Origin: Diplosphaera chodatii
Taxonomy: Eukaryota; Chlorophyta; Trebouxiophyceae; Prasiolales; Stichococcaceae
Direction of reading: 5' to 3'
NCBI GenBank assembly: GCA_032358165.1
Contig: JAALGY010000012.1
Coordinates: 806,001-870,000 of the forward strand
Length of the DNA stretch: 64,000 bases
Positions 45,672-57,700 of the stretch are shown one piece after another (the stretch's first letter is position 1; each line of letters opens with the position of its first letter). The notes beneath the pieces are model-generated. The model ran no database searches. It had not been told where the DNA came from and worked only from the letters and a program-made list of their open reading frames with translations. Made by a program: the position numbers and the translations under genes.

Positions 45672-46144
45672 GTAGACGCAGCGTGTGACGACAGCAAGCA
45701 GGGTTTAAAACACATAGATGCGACAGCAGGAGTGGGGTCCAACGTGCGTGGTGTACGTTCCAATTCCGCCTATAATACCTCAGAATGCAATCTGATTGAC
45801 ATACCAGGAAATCAATCGTGAGGAAGTGCAGGGATTGGTGCGGTCTGAGCACCATTGTCCACAGCAACAAGCTTCCACGTCCCCTCATCGATGGCTAGGT
45901 TTCCATATGGGTCACACAGCGGGTGGCAGTGACTCTGCATGCCAGGCCTCCCCAACCTGCAGGCCAGCACCGCAGTGTCACATGGAGCATGCAGCACGAC
46001 AACAGTAGGGGTAGTTAGAGAACTTCTTCAACTACCCCTGACAACAGCACTGACAGCAGATCAAGCACAACACTGACGGCCGGGCAACCTCACCCGCACC
46101 CCTTCTGCCAGGTGTTTCGGCACCCCAATGTTGCCGCTGAGATG
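45672..46144. other. Convergent 3' intergenic stretch with hairpin
   Basis: This separates the L7/L12 stop (+) from the RAD51C stop (-). It carries a perfect 10-base-pair inverted repeat (46007-46039) close to the RAD51C end. No gene was recognised. Confidence 0.5.
46007..46039. repeat. Perfect 10-bp hairpin between convergent genes
   Basis: AGGGGTAGTT (46007-46016) and AACTACCCCT (46030-46039) are exact reverse complements around a 13-base loop. It lies 106 bases past the RAD51C stop and 336 bases past the L7/L12 stop. It could stabilise a 3' end or be a remnant repeat. Confidence 0.65.
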
Positions 46145-48200
46145 CTACTCGCGGGGACGCTTTTGGACCTTGCGTCCACGGATGCCAGCCTCCGTGATGA
46201 AGAAGTCGACGGTGGTGGCCGCCAGGCTCGGCGACTTGTACAGGTGCGCGCGCCGCTGCTCGCCCTCGCAGTACAGTATCATGCGCGTGGTTGCCTGGTG
46301 CGCCCAGCTGTTGCCTGCACCCATGCGGCAGAGTGAGCAGCAAGCATGTGCGCCTGGATGCACGCAACACAAACCCAGAAGTCCTGCAGCCAGACCTCAG
46401 TACTCTGCTCACCAAGTGCAGGAACGATTCTGGACGCCCCATCGTCCCCGCGCTGCGTGGTGACCTGGTTCATCAGCACCACCTGCATTGCCACGGCGGT
46501 CACAGCTCCTGGTCGTTATTGCCCTCCTGGTCACACAGACAGAATGGCCAGTGCTGCAGACAGTACACACACCGCCACATCGTAGGTGTGCGCCAGCTGC
46601 ATGAGGCGGTTCCCCATGTCGCCCAGAGCGCGCGTGCGCTGCAGCATGTCCACGAAGCCGTGGCGGAAGGGAAACGCCACACTGTCCACGACCACCAGCT
46701 TGACCTGTGTGGAGACGCCTCTGCACATGATATCTTGCAGTGTCATGGGCGGTGTTCAGGCTTAGCTGGGAAGAATGCAGGTCTGCTATAGTGATGCAAA
46801 CATTGGCTTGTGCGCGGCGCGCCTGCCAGCACACAACGCCGTAGTGTGCTGTCATGTGCTCAGTTGCCCCCGCGCCATCGAAGATACAATGTCTGGCAGC
46901 AGCCTACCTGTGGGTCTGCATCCAGCATGTCCGGCAGCATTCTGACGGCGGCCAGCAGCTCGGCCGCAGTGTGCACACGGAACAGCTGGATGCCGTCCAG
47001 TAGGCTGTCTTTGGTGATGTGCTGCACCTACATGCAGTAGGGTAGGCGTAGTCGGCAAGGGTTCCTGCCAGTGCGCAAAGTTGATGCATGCTCCCATCCC
47101 TCCGCTTGCATCAATGACCAGCTGCTATGTGGGCTGCATCCCTGCTGGACGCTTTGGGCTGTGCTCACCGAGGCCTGCTTGTCTGCGCTGTTGCTGTGCT
47201 TGACCATTCGGTGCAGGTGCTGCAGAAAGGCCGCTGCAATGTCGTCTGCTCGCTCCGCCATGAAGCTCCCCTCAGTGTCTGCAGGCAGGACACCCTGGTT
47301 GTGATGCAGGAGGACAGCCTGCTGCGGCAACCATCTCGGCAACAGCAGGGAAAATCCCAGATCAGCAGCCCACCAATGTAGATCGCCTTCCCGGCCACGC
47401 CCGCACAGCTTTTCGGCAGCTGCACATCAATGGCCAGCTGAATGCTGCGTACAAACGCACCCACGTCAGCTACCCAGCAGTGCAACTCGCAAGCACACGG
47501 GGGTGACCTTGCAGTCATGCTGTACAGAGCCTCACCCCAGCTGTGTCTTCCCAGCTGCAGGCTGACCACCTGCGCAGGATTGTAAGCCGCTCAGCTGCTG
47601 TGTCGAAGTGGCGGATGTACCATATAACATTTCACTCACATCTGATGACCACTCACACAGCTCGGTGACTTGACCAGTTGCGATGCCGCCGCCAAGCGCC
47701 GCATCCAGCTCCTGGCAGAAAGTCACGATCTTGCGGCTCTTTGACTCCTTTTCAAACATCGCCTGTGCTGATACTGCGCCTGCAGAAGCACCCAGCCGGC
47801 ATCACATGCGCCTGGTCTTCATGCACCTGCCACAGCATGCACAGCGTGCAGGCGCAGCTGTACGTCAGCGCACCATTAAGAGTTGATGTCCGGGCCGAAA
47901 CGGCATCACCAATGACTCGCTGCACCTCCGCAGCCTCTTCCAAGGTCATCTGGGCATCTGCACAGGCCGGCTCGATCACGCCCATGCTTTTGCCATGTGA
48001 CCACGCAGTGCTGCGATCTACAGCATGTGCCATGAAAGCGTTGCTGATGGTTGCGAACTACCTTGCGCGATGGCTGCTGTGGTGCCCGCCTGCTGGACGT
48101 CCTCGATTGTGAGAAATCCTCCGTTCTCAAGTTTGGTGCGGGTACTGGGCGGCAACGGCAGCAGTTTGATGCATCTTTGTGGCTGCAGGTGCTGCTGCAT
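46145..48200 (-). CDS. RAD51C: RAD51 paralogue RAD51C
   Basis: This is a RecA-fold ATPase of the RAD51 paralogue complexes, used in homologous recombination and meiosis. The N-terminal part has TRTKLENGGFLTIEDVQQAG, a helix-hairpin-helix-like segment as in other RAD51 proteins, then AQMTLEEAAEVQRVIGDAV. The core follows: ESKSRKIVTFCQELDAALGG, GGIATGQVTELC, Walker A GQPAAGKT (split by an intron after ELC), MQLAIDVQLPKSCAGVAGKA, DTEGSFMAERADDIAAAFLQ, LLDGIQLFRVHTAAELLAAV, Walker B VKLVVVDSVAFPF, and VVLMNQVTTQ. The end has NSWAHQATTRMILYCEGEQR and HLYKSPSLAATTVDFFITEA, a RAD51C hallmark, and a basic tail RGRKVQKRPRE (stop 46145). The GGG before the P-loop and the AFPFRH box separate it from RAD51 and XRCC3. 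The start at 48200 is the first ATG in the first recognisable exon; an upstream exon is possible. Confidence 0.9.
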
Positions 48201-48847
48201 GCATGCGGCGTCATATCTGCATCGTATACGTTGTATATGCGCGCATCTCTGCCCACATTCAACTGCGCCAAATTGGAGTCGAGCGCGGATTGCAGCGCCT
48301 GAGATGCAGATGTTGTCAACAGTGCGCACTTGCGATCAGGCAGGCTGCTGGCCAAACGATCTGCACAGGGGTGTATACTTGGTCTACGTTGAAGGCAATT
48401 TCGGGTTGTGGTGCTGTAGGTTGAGCTCTAGCATGTCGAATTTAAACAGCATGTGAGCACGTGCATTTGGAGCATGCCTTGATGTACGGGCACCGGTGCA
48501 CAGCAAAAGGCAGCACGCTTTACACGCGACATCACCTCGAGCAAATTGATACATCATGCAACCTTGTGCGGCCTTGCCTACACGGCAGTCGTGCAACGCG
48601 CAGACTACGCAGCTGCATGCTGCTGGTGCATCGCACACATTGTTACATGGCAGGTAAATCAGGACTGTGCTGCCAATGACATCAGCCTGTTGAGGCTTAT
48701 GCCGCAGCACCGACCCCACTGCGACTCTCTCGAGGCAAGTGTTGCATCTGCGCCACAGGGTTGCACACTGTGTTCCGCAAAAGACGTTGTGCGGTTGAAA
48801 GCACCGCTCAACTTTGTTTCGATGTGCCATCAGGTGACATGTGTACC
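48201..48847. promoter_or_regulatory. Divergent promoter region, RAD51C / AP2 protein
   Basis: This lies between the RAD51C start (leftward) and the AP2-protein start (rightward). No exon was recognised with confidence, although a short 5' exon of RAD51C could lie at its left edge. Confidence 0.4.
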
Positions 48848-51442
48848 ATGAAGCGGAGCCAGCCCGAGTCGGGTACATCGCAGCAGCAGTCAGACTCTGA
48901 TGCGCAGGACTTGGCGGCCAACGCGTCAGTCTTGTCTGCGCCTGTACATAAAGATGACCGTCCGGCTGCGAAGGTGGGTCACCTGCAGTGTCTCCTATGC
49001 CGTTGCAGCCATGAGCTGCGTGTTTGCATTACTGATCTCGGCTTGATGCCCTGACTGCAGCGTCAGAAGGTGGCGGCCACACGGCGGGGTGTCAGCAAAG
49101 CTGGAGCCCGTTGGCAAGCCACGATACACATTGGTGGCCAGCGTTTCCTACTGGGCAAACGATTTCGCAGTGCAGAGGCAGCTGCACGGGCTGTTGACAG
49201 GGCGATGATAGCAGTTCAGGGCAGAAGAGGCTCCGAGTTGAACTTCCCGCTGGACACCTACTCACTTGAGGTAAGTCACACAAGGCATGACATATGGCAG
49301 ACGACCGACCTCTCGGCTGCATGCGCATGATCAAATGATCATTCTCAAGATTGGTGGTGATGGGCGTAGTGAAGTGGATCTACAGGGAATCATCCTTTGC
49401 AGGAGAACAAGCAGCGGACAGGCACTGAGCTGGCAGACTTCCTCATGCAGCTGCAACAGGATGTGAGCACACTTGATATCTCGCATCGATGTTTCACCTC
49501 GTGCAATGGCACAGTCACGCATTATCACCCTAGATGGCAGCATGCGCAGCATGTCATTACCATGCCCCCAGAATGTCCGATGGTCAATGCTGGTGTACGG
49601 TTGGCAGGTGGTCCAAGAGGGGGTGTCAGGATCGCCGCACATGGAGGATGGCGAAGAGCAGGGGGCCGACCTCTGCCCTGCTGATGTCCGCTTCCCGACG
49701 CGCTGCGGCGTATGCGCCGCCTGCCGGCAGCCCTGGCTGCATCTGGTGGGCAGCTCCAAGCCCATGTGTGCATACATTGCAACCTCTTGCCATCTTTGAC
49801 CTGCTGGACTGCTCCCCTGGACTGCTCCCCTAGTAATAGAACGTGCACGAAATCGCGGTAAGACCCAAGGACCTGGTTGGATCATGCTGGCGGTGCCATC
49901 TGATGATACGCTGTAATGCAGGGTTGTGAGGCTATGGCAGCAAGGTCAAAGCCGCGAGCGAAGCAGCGCCAGCAAACGCATGGGGCAAGCAGAAGTGTGG
50001 GCTATGACAGCGAGGATATGCTGCTGCTACAGCTGCCGGCCCATCCAGCAGACACAGCGGTAGGTGCTCACAACATGACAAATTGTCGTGCTGCTCTAGA
50101 TTGCAGCAGATTGCAAAGCCTCAGCATGGAAAGTCAGCACTGGCTTGTGCAGTCCCTGGCAGACCCCCCGGTCGGCTGCCAGAGTACGCCAGTGCGTACT
50201 GACACTGATTTGTGACTAGCATAACAGGCGAGAGAACGACGGCTGCATGAGCAGGCGGTGTCGTTGCGGCAGCTGGAGGCGCCGGCGGATGAGGCCCCGC
50301 TGTCGCTGCACCGTGACACCCCACCGCCGCCACCTGTGCGCATGTCGCAAATGGACCATGGCCTGGTGCTGCGAAGAGCTGCAGCGCAGGTACACATGCG
50401 ATTCTGCTCGTACTGTGTCAGGCTGTAGGAGTGCAAGCACCAGAGCATTGTCAGTTGCCAGGAGCACAACGCACGGCGACAACAGCACTATTTTTGCCAA
50501 TTCAATCTGTGCCATCTGCCGGACGGATGGTGTGGCACCTAGATCCGAGCAACTGCGCCATCCCGCGTATTGATATGAGTGCGCTGCCTGTACAGGCTGC
50601 ACAGGGACTGCAGCATGCTACTGCTGTCGAGACATCACCTGGCAAGCCGTCGCTGTATCAGGTACAGCGCGAGCACACCTGCCGTCGCTGCCGGATTGTG
50701 GGGCACACCGAGCAAAGCTGCCCGCTCCTCCCAGAGCCCAACCCTGTGAGTTGTCTATTGATTAGCCTCTGCGACCGATTGGTGCACTGTCTTCACGGCA
50801 GCACGTGCTCTCGACCAAGCGATCACCACCTTACATCGAGCTATCGTCCTGTGGACCATTCACACGCACGCTAAGCTAGATGTGGCTCAAGCATCTCAAT
50901 TCAGGGCAACTGATGTTCAGCAAGAGCTGGTACTGCTGGATGCAAGTGCACCATGGATCTGCTGTGTTTACTAAGGTTATCCTTAAGTTCTTGCAGGACG
51001 AACCGCCTGATGCGTTGACACAGCAGTTGGAAGCACTGCCGCCAGAGCTGCAGCAGGTGCTGGCCGACATGCAGGGCCTGGCCAATGCCAGTGCCGCAGA
51101 GCACGGCTTGCTGGACATCCAGCAGACATCCAAGAACGACAGGTGTGTTGCTCCTGATGAGCACATGCGTGTCGTGCTCAAGCTGTGTTTGTGACACATC
51201 ATGAGCCTCGCTCATGTGTGCTGCTCAACGGTCAATCATTGACTTAGCACACAGCGAACATCCATGCATGGGTGATGTCAGGGTCTCTGCTGAATGTTTG
51301 CAGATTCGTGCAGCGGCAGTTCTCCCCCGGTGCACTCGTGGCAGCGGGCCTGCTGGTGGATGAGGTCATGAAGCGCTTTGGGTGGGGCCAAGGCAACCCG
51401 CCAGCACCGCCACAGCAGCTGCCGCAGCAGCCGCACAGCTGA
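48848..51442 (+). CDS. AP2-domain protein with CxxC-like and CCHC zinc motifs
   Basis: This is a predicted nuclear DNA/RNA-binding regulator. Nine exons join in phase to 422 residues: 48848-48973, 49061-49270, 49403-49462, 49608-49745, 49922-50059, 50228-50389, 50596-50745, 50997-51142 and 51304-51442. Exon 2 encodes one AP2/ERF domain (about residues 48-105): RRGVSKAGARWQATI, GQRFLLGKRFRSAEAAARAV and GRRGSELNFPLDTY. Residues 163-180 hold TRCGVCAACRQPWLHLGC across an intron; Cys165, 168, 171 and 180 resemble half of a CXXC zinc finger. Residues 307-320 form a CCHC zinc knuckle, CRRCRIVGHTEQSC (C-x2-C-x4-H-x4-C). The C-terminus is Gln/Pro-rich after GALVAAGLLVDEVMKRFGWG. A split into two genes (ATG at 49934) was considered, but the exon at 49922 has a good acceptor and completes the four-Cys motif. 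Confidence 0.82.
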
Positions 51443-52259
51443 GCAGGTGCAGCAGCAGCCGCACATGCACGATCACTGGCAGCAGCAGGAGCATGGGCAA
51501 CACTGGGAGCAGAGGCGGCAGGACGGGCTTCCGGAGCTGGACCAGCGGGTATCAGGCCAGCAGTCTGTGCATAGCAGCGGCATAAAGACAAGCGCTGTCC
51601 TGCCCTGCCGCTTCCATTGGGAGTTGCAATAACAGTCATCGCGCTTTCATGCTCCAGGTGATACATCGACACTCCGTGTGGCATGTTTTCATGGATGCTG
51701 TGCCTAAATCATCTAGCTGTACGTTGTTGACCTGCTCTGCGCTCCAACGCCTGCAGGCTCGAGCACGATGCTGGCTCCTGCTCGTAAGTGCTGCAGCATG
51801 CAGCATGCACCACCCATCAGCAGGCCGGAAGTCTGCCGGCAACACGCTTACTCCCTGTATGCGCACCGCTGGACGAGGCATCGCAGAGCTGTACAGTGCA
51901 GCGGCGTTGATGATGCTGTTGGGACGTGAGCAGTCGTCCTGGTGCACGTCGACGCTTCAGTGGTAGCAGTGTGGCACATGTGCCCATTTGCCAAGCCAAA
52001 TAGGGTTTCAGCAACCACGTGATGGATCCAACAACGAGGCCTGCACTCTGGCCTGCCATTCCAGTCTGCGGTTCGTAGGAGAGCCAGTTGCTGTGTGAGT
52101 ACGCACATTGCGCATCTTGTTGTCGGTCCAGAGCGCTCCACCCCTACGACTGTTGACAGGTCTTGCTGCTCTGCACACACATGTTGTGACATCTGCACTG
52201 GTCCACAAAGTTGTGCCACTGCACTGCAAGACGAAGCCTGAACCGTTCGGTCCGACACG
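51443..52259. other. Intergenic DNA between two rightward genes
   Basis: This holds the AP2-protein 3' UTR and the SPF30 promoter. An open frame of 105 codons at 51649-51966 (+) has no recognisable domain and is not called. Direct reading shows nothing else. Confidence 0.4.
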
Positions 52260-54335
52260 ATGGAGTCGCAGTCGCCAGAGGAGCTGAGGGCAAATCTAGA
52301 GGAGTACACAGCTCAGAAGCAGCAGGTACTGCGTTCCCGCTGCAAGGCGCACTCCATGCGTTATGCGCATAATCTGCTCTCATTACCATCACGCCGCTTA
52401 TCTGACCAAGGAATACCACGATTGGTGTGCACGGCATTCAAATCAACTTCCCATGTGCACACAGCGCACCGCATGCAACTGCCGCTGCCAACGCACTGCC
52501 CATCTGCTGGCAGGTGGAGGAGCTCCTGCAGCTGGACGCCAGCAATGAGGAGTACCAGGAGCTCGCCAAGAGCCTGGCGGAGGTCATCGAGCTGACGGAG
52601 GACCTGCTCCGGGAGGCAGCTGGCGGCGCCGCAGCCCCGGCGCAGCCAGGTGCTGGATGCATTTGCATCGCCTTGACCATCGATGGCCCTTACGCACGGC
52701 TTCTGCCCTGTGCAGAGCCTTGCCGCCCTGCGCCAGCTCGGCCATCATGCATCCGGTGACGACAGTTTTCCCAGCCCTGCTACTGTCCGCATATGCAGCA
52801 GGCCCCGATGGAGCCGCGGCAGCAGCGCAGCCGGCGGCGGCGCCGGTGGCGGTGCAGACGGCCGCGCCGGCGGTGTCCTCCTTCCTGCCGCCGCAGGTGG
52901 CGCAGCAGATCCGGGCGGCGCAGCAGAAGGCGGCGCTCGCGGGGCAGGCGCCCGCCAACTGGGCCATCGGCGCGCGTGTGCAGGCGGTGCGTGCAGGGTT
53001 TGTAGGGTACCAAGATTGCAACATGAACAGCGCAGCCCCAGCCGCATGCCTGCAGCTGCCGCTGCGCCTCTGCATCCTGTAGGGTACCATTGCGTCAGCA
53101 GAGCATGACGTCAAGTGGTGGCAAAGGCCGGGGCGCATGGTGATGTGACGCTATGTACTTGCAGATCTGGTCTGGTGATGGCGAGTGGTACGCAGCCAGC
53201 ATCATTGGCGTGTCGGCAGCCGGCAGCTTCGTGGTGTCCTTTGACGAGGACGGCGGCACAGAGGAGGTGCGTGCGAAATAATAATAATAACAAATAAATA
53301 GATAAAAATAATAGCTTGCAGCTGCCGTGGCACAGCGTGCTCTGTAGGGCTTGCGCGTTGGTTTACAACTTCTCAGCCGGCTAGGCCCAGTGTAGTGGAT
53401 CAGCGTCACGGCAGTCCTGAAGCTTGTTGATGCACGCGATCATGCACATCTGTGTGCGATGGTGCAGCTGGACAGGTCAGCGGTGCGGCAGGCGGCTGAG
53501 GAGGACACCCTGTACCGGGGTGTGTCCGCGCCCAACCGTGTGCAGGTCGCTGAAGAGCCTGTCGTCACCGAGATCCCCAAGGCGAGGACATCAGCTGACA
53601 GCGCACCACTGAGCTTCAGCTATGTGGCCACTTGGTTGCAGCAGTGAACTTAAAGCTACTGTGTCGTCATTCGACTCGTGGTCGCGCGTGCAGGACACAG
53701 GGTGCTTCAGCTTGTGACCACCTGAACTTCTACCCAACGAACGAAGATGAGGAGAATTGGACTGATGCTGTGCTTGTGCAGTGGCTGACTATTCTACCAG
53801 AGGACGACGAGAAGACGAGGGTCAAGAAGAAGAAGCTCATCAAGTCGTACAAGAGCAAGATGCGCTTTGCCAAACTTGACCAGGAGACGAAGGTGGGCCT
53901 GTATCAGGCATTCAGCTCCGATATCAGTTTGCAAAAACCATCGTAGCGCTGGGCTGTGCACCATGACAGACCCTTGAGCCTCGAGGGTTTCGTGCTCACA
54001 GGACCGGCAATCGTCCTGGCAAAACTTCCAGAAGGGCAAGGTCACGAAGAAGAAGAAGCCCGCGGGCTTCATGACAGGTGCACATACCCAGCAGATTGAC
54101 ACATGTACCCTGAAGTGTGCATGTATTCGGTCACGAACTACCTATATGAGGACAGCCCATAAGTGGACCTGGTTGGCTCGGGGTTGAAGGTTGCTTCTCA
54201 TCCTATTGTGCAGCGCACCACAAGACCAGCATGTTCTCAGTGCCAGAGGGTGGCAAGGTGGGCGTCATTGGGTCGGGCAAGCCGATGACAGACTACAAGC
54301 CGGCTGGCCGGCACGACTTTGCAGGGATGCGCTGA
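52260..54335 (+). CDS. SMNDC1: Tudor-domain splicing factor SPF30/SMNDC1
   Basis: SPF30 binds symmetrically dimethylated Sm proteins and is needed for spliceosome assembly in the nucleus. Eight exons join in phase to 303 residues: 52260-52325, 52514-52649, 52802-52986, 53165-53266, 53468-53581, 53782-53892, 54002-54077 and 54214-54335. The N-terminal helices are MESQSPEELRANLEEYTAQ and NEEYQELAKSLAEVIELTED. An Ala/Gln linker follows. The Tudor domain covers about residues 121-165 (WAIGARVQA, IWSGDGEWYAASIIGVSAAG, VVSFDEDGGTEE). The family C-terminus has EDDEKTRVKKKKLIKSYKSK, RQSSWQNFQKGKVTKKKK, GFMTG, SMFSVPEGGKVGVIGSGKPM and TDYKPAGRHDFAGMR. The join after VTEIPK uses a GC donor (53582-53583). 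The exon 3 acceptor has an alternative three bases upstream. An AT-rich microsatellite sits in intron 4. Confidence 0.95.
53276..53314. repeat. (AAT)n AT-rich microsatellite in SPF30 intron
   Basis: AATAATAATAATAAC followed by AAATAAATAGATAAAAATAA lies in intron 4 of SPF30. It stands out strongly against the GC-rich surroundings. Confidence 0.85.
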
Positions 54336-54781
54336 CAAGTGGATACGTCTTGCAGTTGTGCTGTCAAGCTATGTGGTTTTATATCTGCACATTCCAGAGA
54401 TGTTACATAGCATGCCCTCTTGAGTGTTGGTGTGCTGTAAGGCGACATCGCATCCAATGAATTAGTGCATCTTGCAGCGCGAGCTGATCACCTACTGCCG
54501 TTATAAAAGACAATACTGATGCAAGGCTGTCGCCACCCTGCCGTGCAAGTTTCTCAGAGTGTATGCGGTCCTGGCTGCTGCTGTGTTTGCTGTTCTGTGG
54601 GTGCAAGCATTGCAACTACATCACTTGCGCTATACCTCTTCGGCCGTTGCCGCCGCCTGGCCTGCTGCCCCGGCGTGCCTGCCTCAGCTGACTGCTCCTC
54701 TGCTGCCCGTTGTGCCTATTGATATGAACGACATGCCGCAGGGTGGTGCATCACACGCAACATTGTAGAAGCTGTTGGGTT
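54336..54781. other. Convergent 3' intergenic stretch
   Basis: This lies between the SPF30 stop (+) and the flippase stop (-). A TGTAA at 54436-54440 suits the SPF30 3' end. Nothing else was seen. Confidence 0.45.
54436..54440 (+). terminator. Candidate poly(A) signal TGTAA for SPF30
   Basis: A TGTAA pentamer lies about 101 bases after the SPF30 stop, the usual spacing in chlorophytes. Confidence 0.35.
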
Positions 54782-57700
54782 TCATGTGCAGATGGTCTGC
54801 ATATTAGTTTGCAGCGCCCCAAGGCCTCTACGTCCCTGCTGTGCACATGTTGTGTCTGATTGCGCTACAGTCACCTGATCGGCATGGAACGACTCGAAGC
54901 CGGGAGTGTCGAAGCTGAACCCGGTGTGGGCGCGGCGGCGGCGAACGGGGCCTATTACCGGCCCCAGGCCCGCTGCGCTGAAAGACCTGATGCTGTCGGC
55001 GTGGCCTGTGGCAGTGTGCCAAAAGTGATGAGCGTGGACTCCAAACGGGCATATGCACATGGAAGCCGTGGCCGTGCATAGCATCGTAAGGATGCCACAT
55101 GTCAGTGTTGCTTGTGTCTAGCGACCTTAGCTGGCACGAGAGCAGCAATCCTGCAAGGCTCCCAGGTAGCCCCTTATGCTCATTTTTAAACAGGCACACA
55201 CCCGTCAGGTCAACGGCAGCAATCGAAGGCGGCACCGCTGTGAACCTGCCAGAATGCCGTGCCAACGACTTGCTGGGGAGCAGCATGCTGCCGCTGTTGG
55301 CGGACTCCAGGGCAGGGCCGTCATTCAGGACGCTGCTGTTGATGCGCACCTGCAAACAGTCGCACAGAAGAGCCAGGCAGATGACTGACAGCATACTCGA
55401 TCAAGTTTGTTATTGTGTGTCAAGGTATTGCATGCCGTGCAGCAGGTGGAGATGGCAGGGTTCAGCTCACTCACCTTGTGGTGCCTAGATGGCGCAGGCG
55501 CCGTGCTGCCGATCCGCAGCAGGGGTCCCGGCACCTTGTGCACCCTGCAGCAATGCGCGCTAAGCCCTCACTGCTCTGGATGACATGCTGTCGATGCTCT
55601 GGGGCCGCCACTCAGGACTTCGCATTGTTTGAAGCACATTTGTGAACGACTTGCACACTTGCTGCCTGGTGAGAGGCGCATGCGGTCTAGCGCCAGCTCA
55701 TACTCCTGGATGATGTGCTCGTCATGGGGCCGAAAGGCACGCGTGGCGCCTGCAATGAGTACTTGCGGCAGCAGGCAGGCTCCTAGACCTGCGGCCAAGC
55801 ATGGTGCCACTATGCAACCCGGTGGCCGTGCCCTTTTCGACACACGCTGGGCAATCACAGTGAGCAGTGCTGCACCACTTGTACGATGCTCACTGAGGGG
55901 GATGCACAGCCATGCAGCCGGCCACCGCATCAGGATAAAGATCACGAAGTAGATGTTTTCCTGTCAGCACACAACTGCGTCTATTGAGCCTCATGGATGG
56001 CAATGATTCACAATGCAGGGCCAATGCAGCCTTGGTATGTCTCAACATGACCAAATGCAGCAATGCAAAATCATCGTGTGGTCACATAAAGCAGGGCAGC
56101 ACCTGGTGCGCAATGCTGCCGAGCGTGCCCAGTGGCAGCGCGTTGTACGCACAGACGAATGCCAGCCACAGGGCGATGCTGCCGTAGATGGCAACATAGT
56201 GCCACCGCGTGTGGAACTGAACTGAGAGCGCCAGCCGCAGGTTCACCTGGATGCTTCCACATAAATTAAATGATGAAGATGCATTAAGACGGCCACATGC
56301 TGGCTGCTTACATCAGCATTGGCATCGGAGACGATGAATGACGTACACGCCCCATACCCTCCTGACTCACCACTACAATGACCACCGTATATGCCAGCGT
56401 GCCGGTTGCCCAGATATCAACGATCTGGCCGGTGCTGTTGACAGCAGACTTTGCCGACAGCGCCAGCGTCGGAACGTAGAAGCATACCAGGGAATGCCAG
56501 ATAGCGGAGGCCAGCCACAGTGACAGCACCCTCGGGCTGCAGCATGAAAGTCCAGGAAGTAGCATCTGTTGTTGCCAGGACATCTAGAGACGACATGTGC
56601 TATGCACGTGTCACTCGCACACACACTGTGTATCAGGATGCACAGCATTGCACCTGAAGCGGACGTTTTGCTGACCGGCCTTATACAGGTGTGGCACAGA
56701 CAGCAGGCTTTCCTGCAGCATGAACACATGACATGAATTTTGAACATGACCTGAGTGCACGTGGAGCACATTTCTGTACCCATACACTATGGTGCACTAG
56801 GAGCATATTGCTGCAGCCTACTTCCAGGGTGCATCCTGCACCTTTGAGACATCCTGATCAAATGACCCGACGACAATCACAGGCAGCGAAGTAAACAAAA
56901 GGTTGTAAAATGCCTGCGACGCAAATTGCAACATCATTGAAGGTAACTTGGAGAGCGGAAATGTGCATACCTGCCATACTAGTCATGTGCGTGCAAGCGC
57001 GTGCCTGATACCAATCGTCATAGAAGCGCTGCCCACTGTATGCAGTGTACAAATTAAACCAGAACTGGGTCAATGTGTAAGCCATGTTCTTATAGAAGAA
57101 GTACCTGACACACAGCGACACTGCGGGATGGTCAGCCTGTTGACGACAGAATTAGCCTCATACTGGTACACAAGCTCATGACACCATTTGAGGGTCGTGT
57201 GTGCATCACGGTGCAACAAGTGTGCTAGAGCACTCATCACCGTCATACACATGCTGCTGCATGGTGGGCGCTCACCCCACAATGCGGGCGATGCGTGTGT
57301 AGGACCAGTGGCCGTGCACCAGCAGCAGGGTGGTGAGGTACGAGAACTGCGCGATGGCAAAGTCTGCGGCCATGACCGCCTGCATGCCCTCCTGCCCGCT
57401 GATGCCCACACCCACATGCGCCGCCTGCGCAGAAAGCCAGGTGGGTGCTGGCTTTCTGCACCCACATTCTGGCCATGGACCTGGCTCTAGTCGGCTGGCC
57501 AGCGGTTCACGCCGCCAGCCTCACACCAACGAATGCATTGCACGCAACTCATAGCTCCATCAGCCGTGGCAAGTCACAGCAGCAGCTGAAGTTGTGCACA
57601 CCTGGATCATGGACACGTCGTTGGCGCCATCGCCGATGGAAAGGGTGACGGCCCCTGCGCCCTCCTTCACCAGCCGCGTCACCTGCGCCTTCTGCAGCGG

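Noticed and set aside
49934..51442. Separate CCHC-only gene starting at 49934
   Set aside because: The exon begins with a good acceptor at 49921 that joins in phase to the AP2 gene and completes a four-Cys motif, so a single gene is preferred.
51649..51966. Small plus-strand frame of 105 codons between the AP2 protein and SPF30
   Set aside because: There is no domain or splice context, and the opposite strand is equally open.
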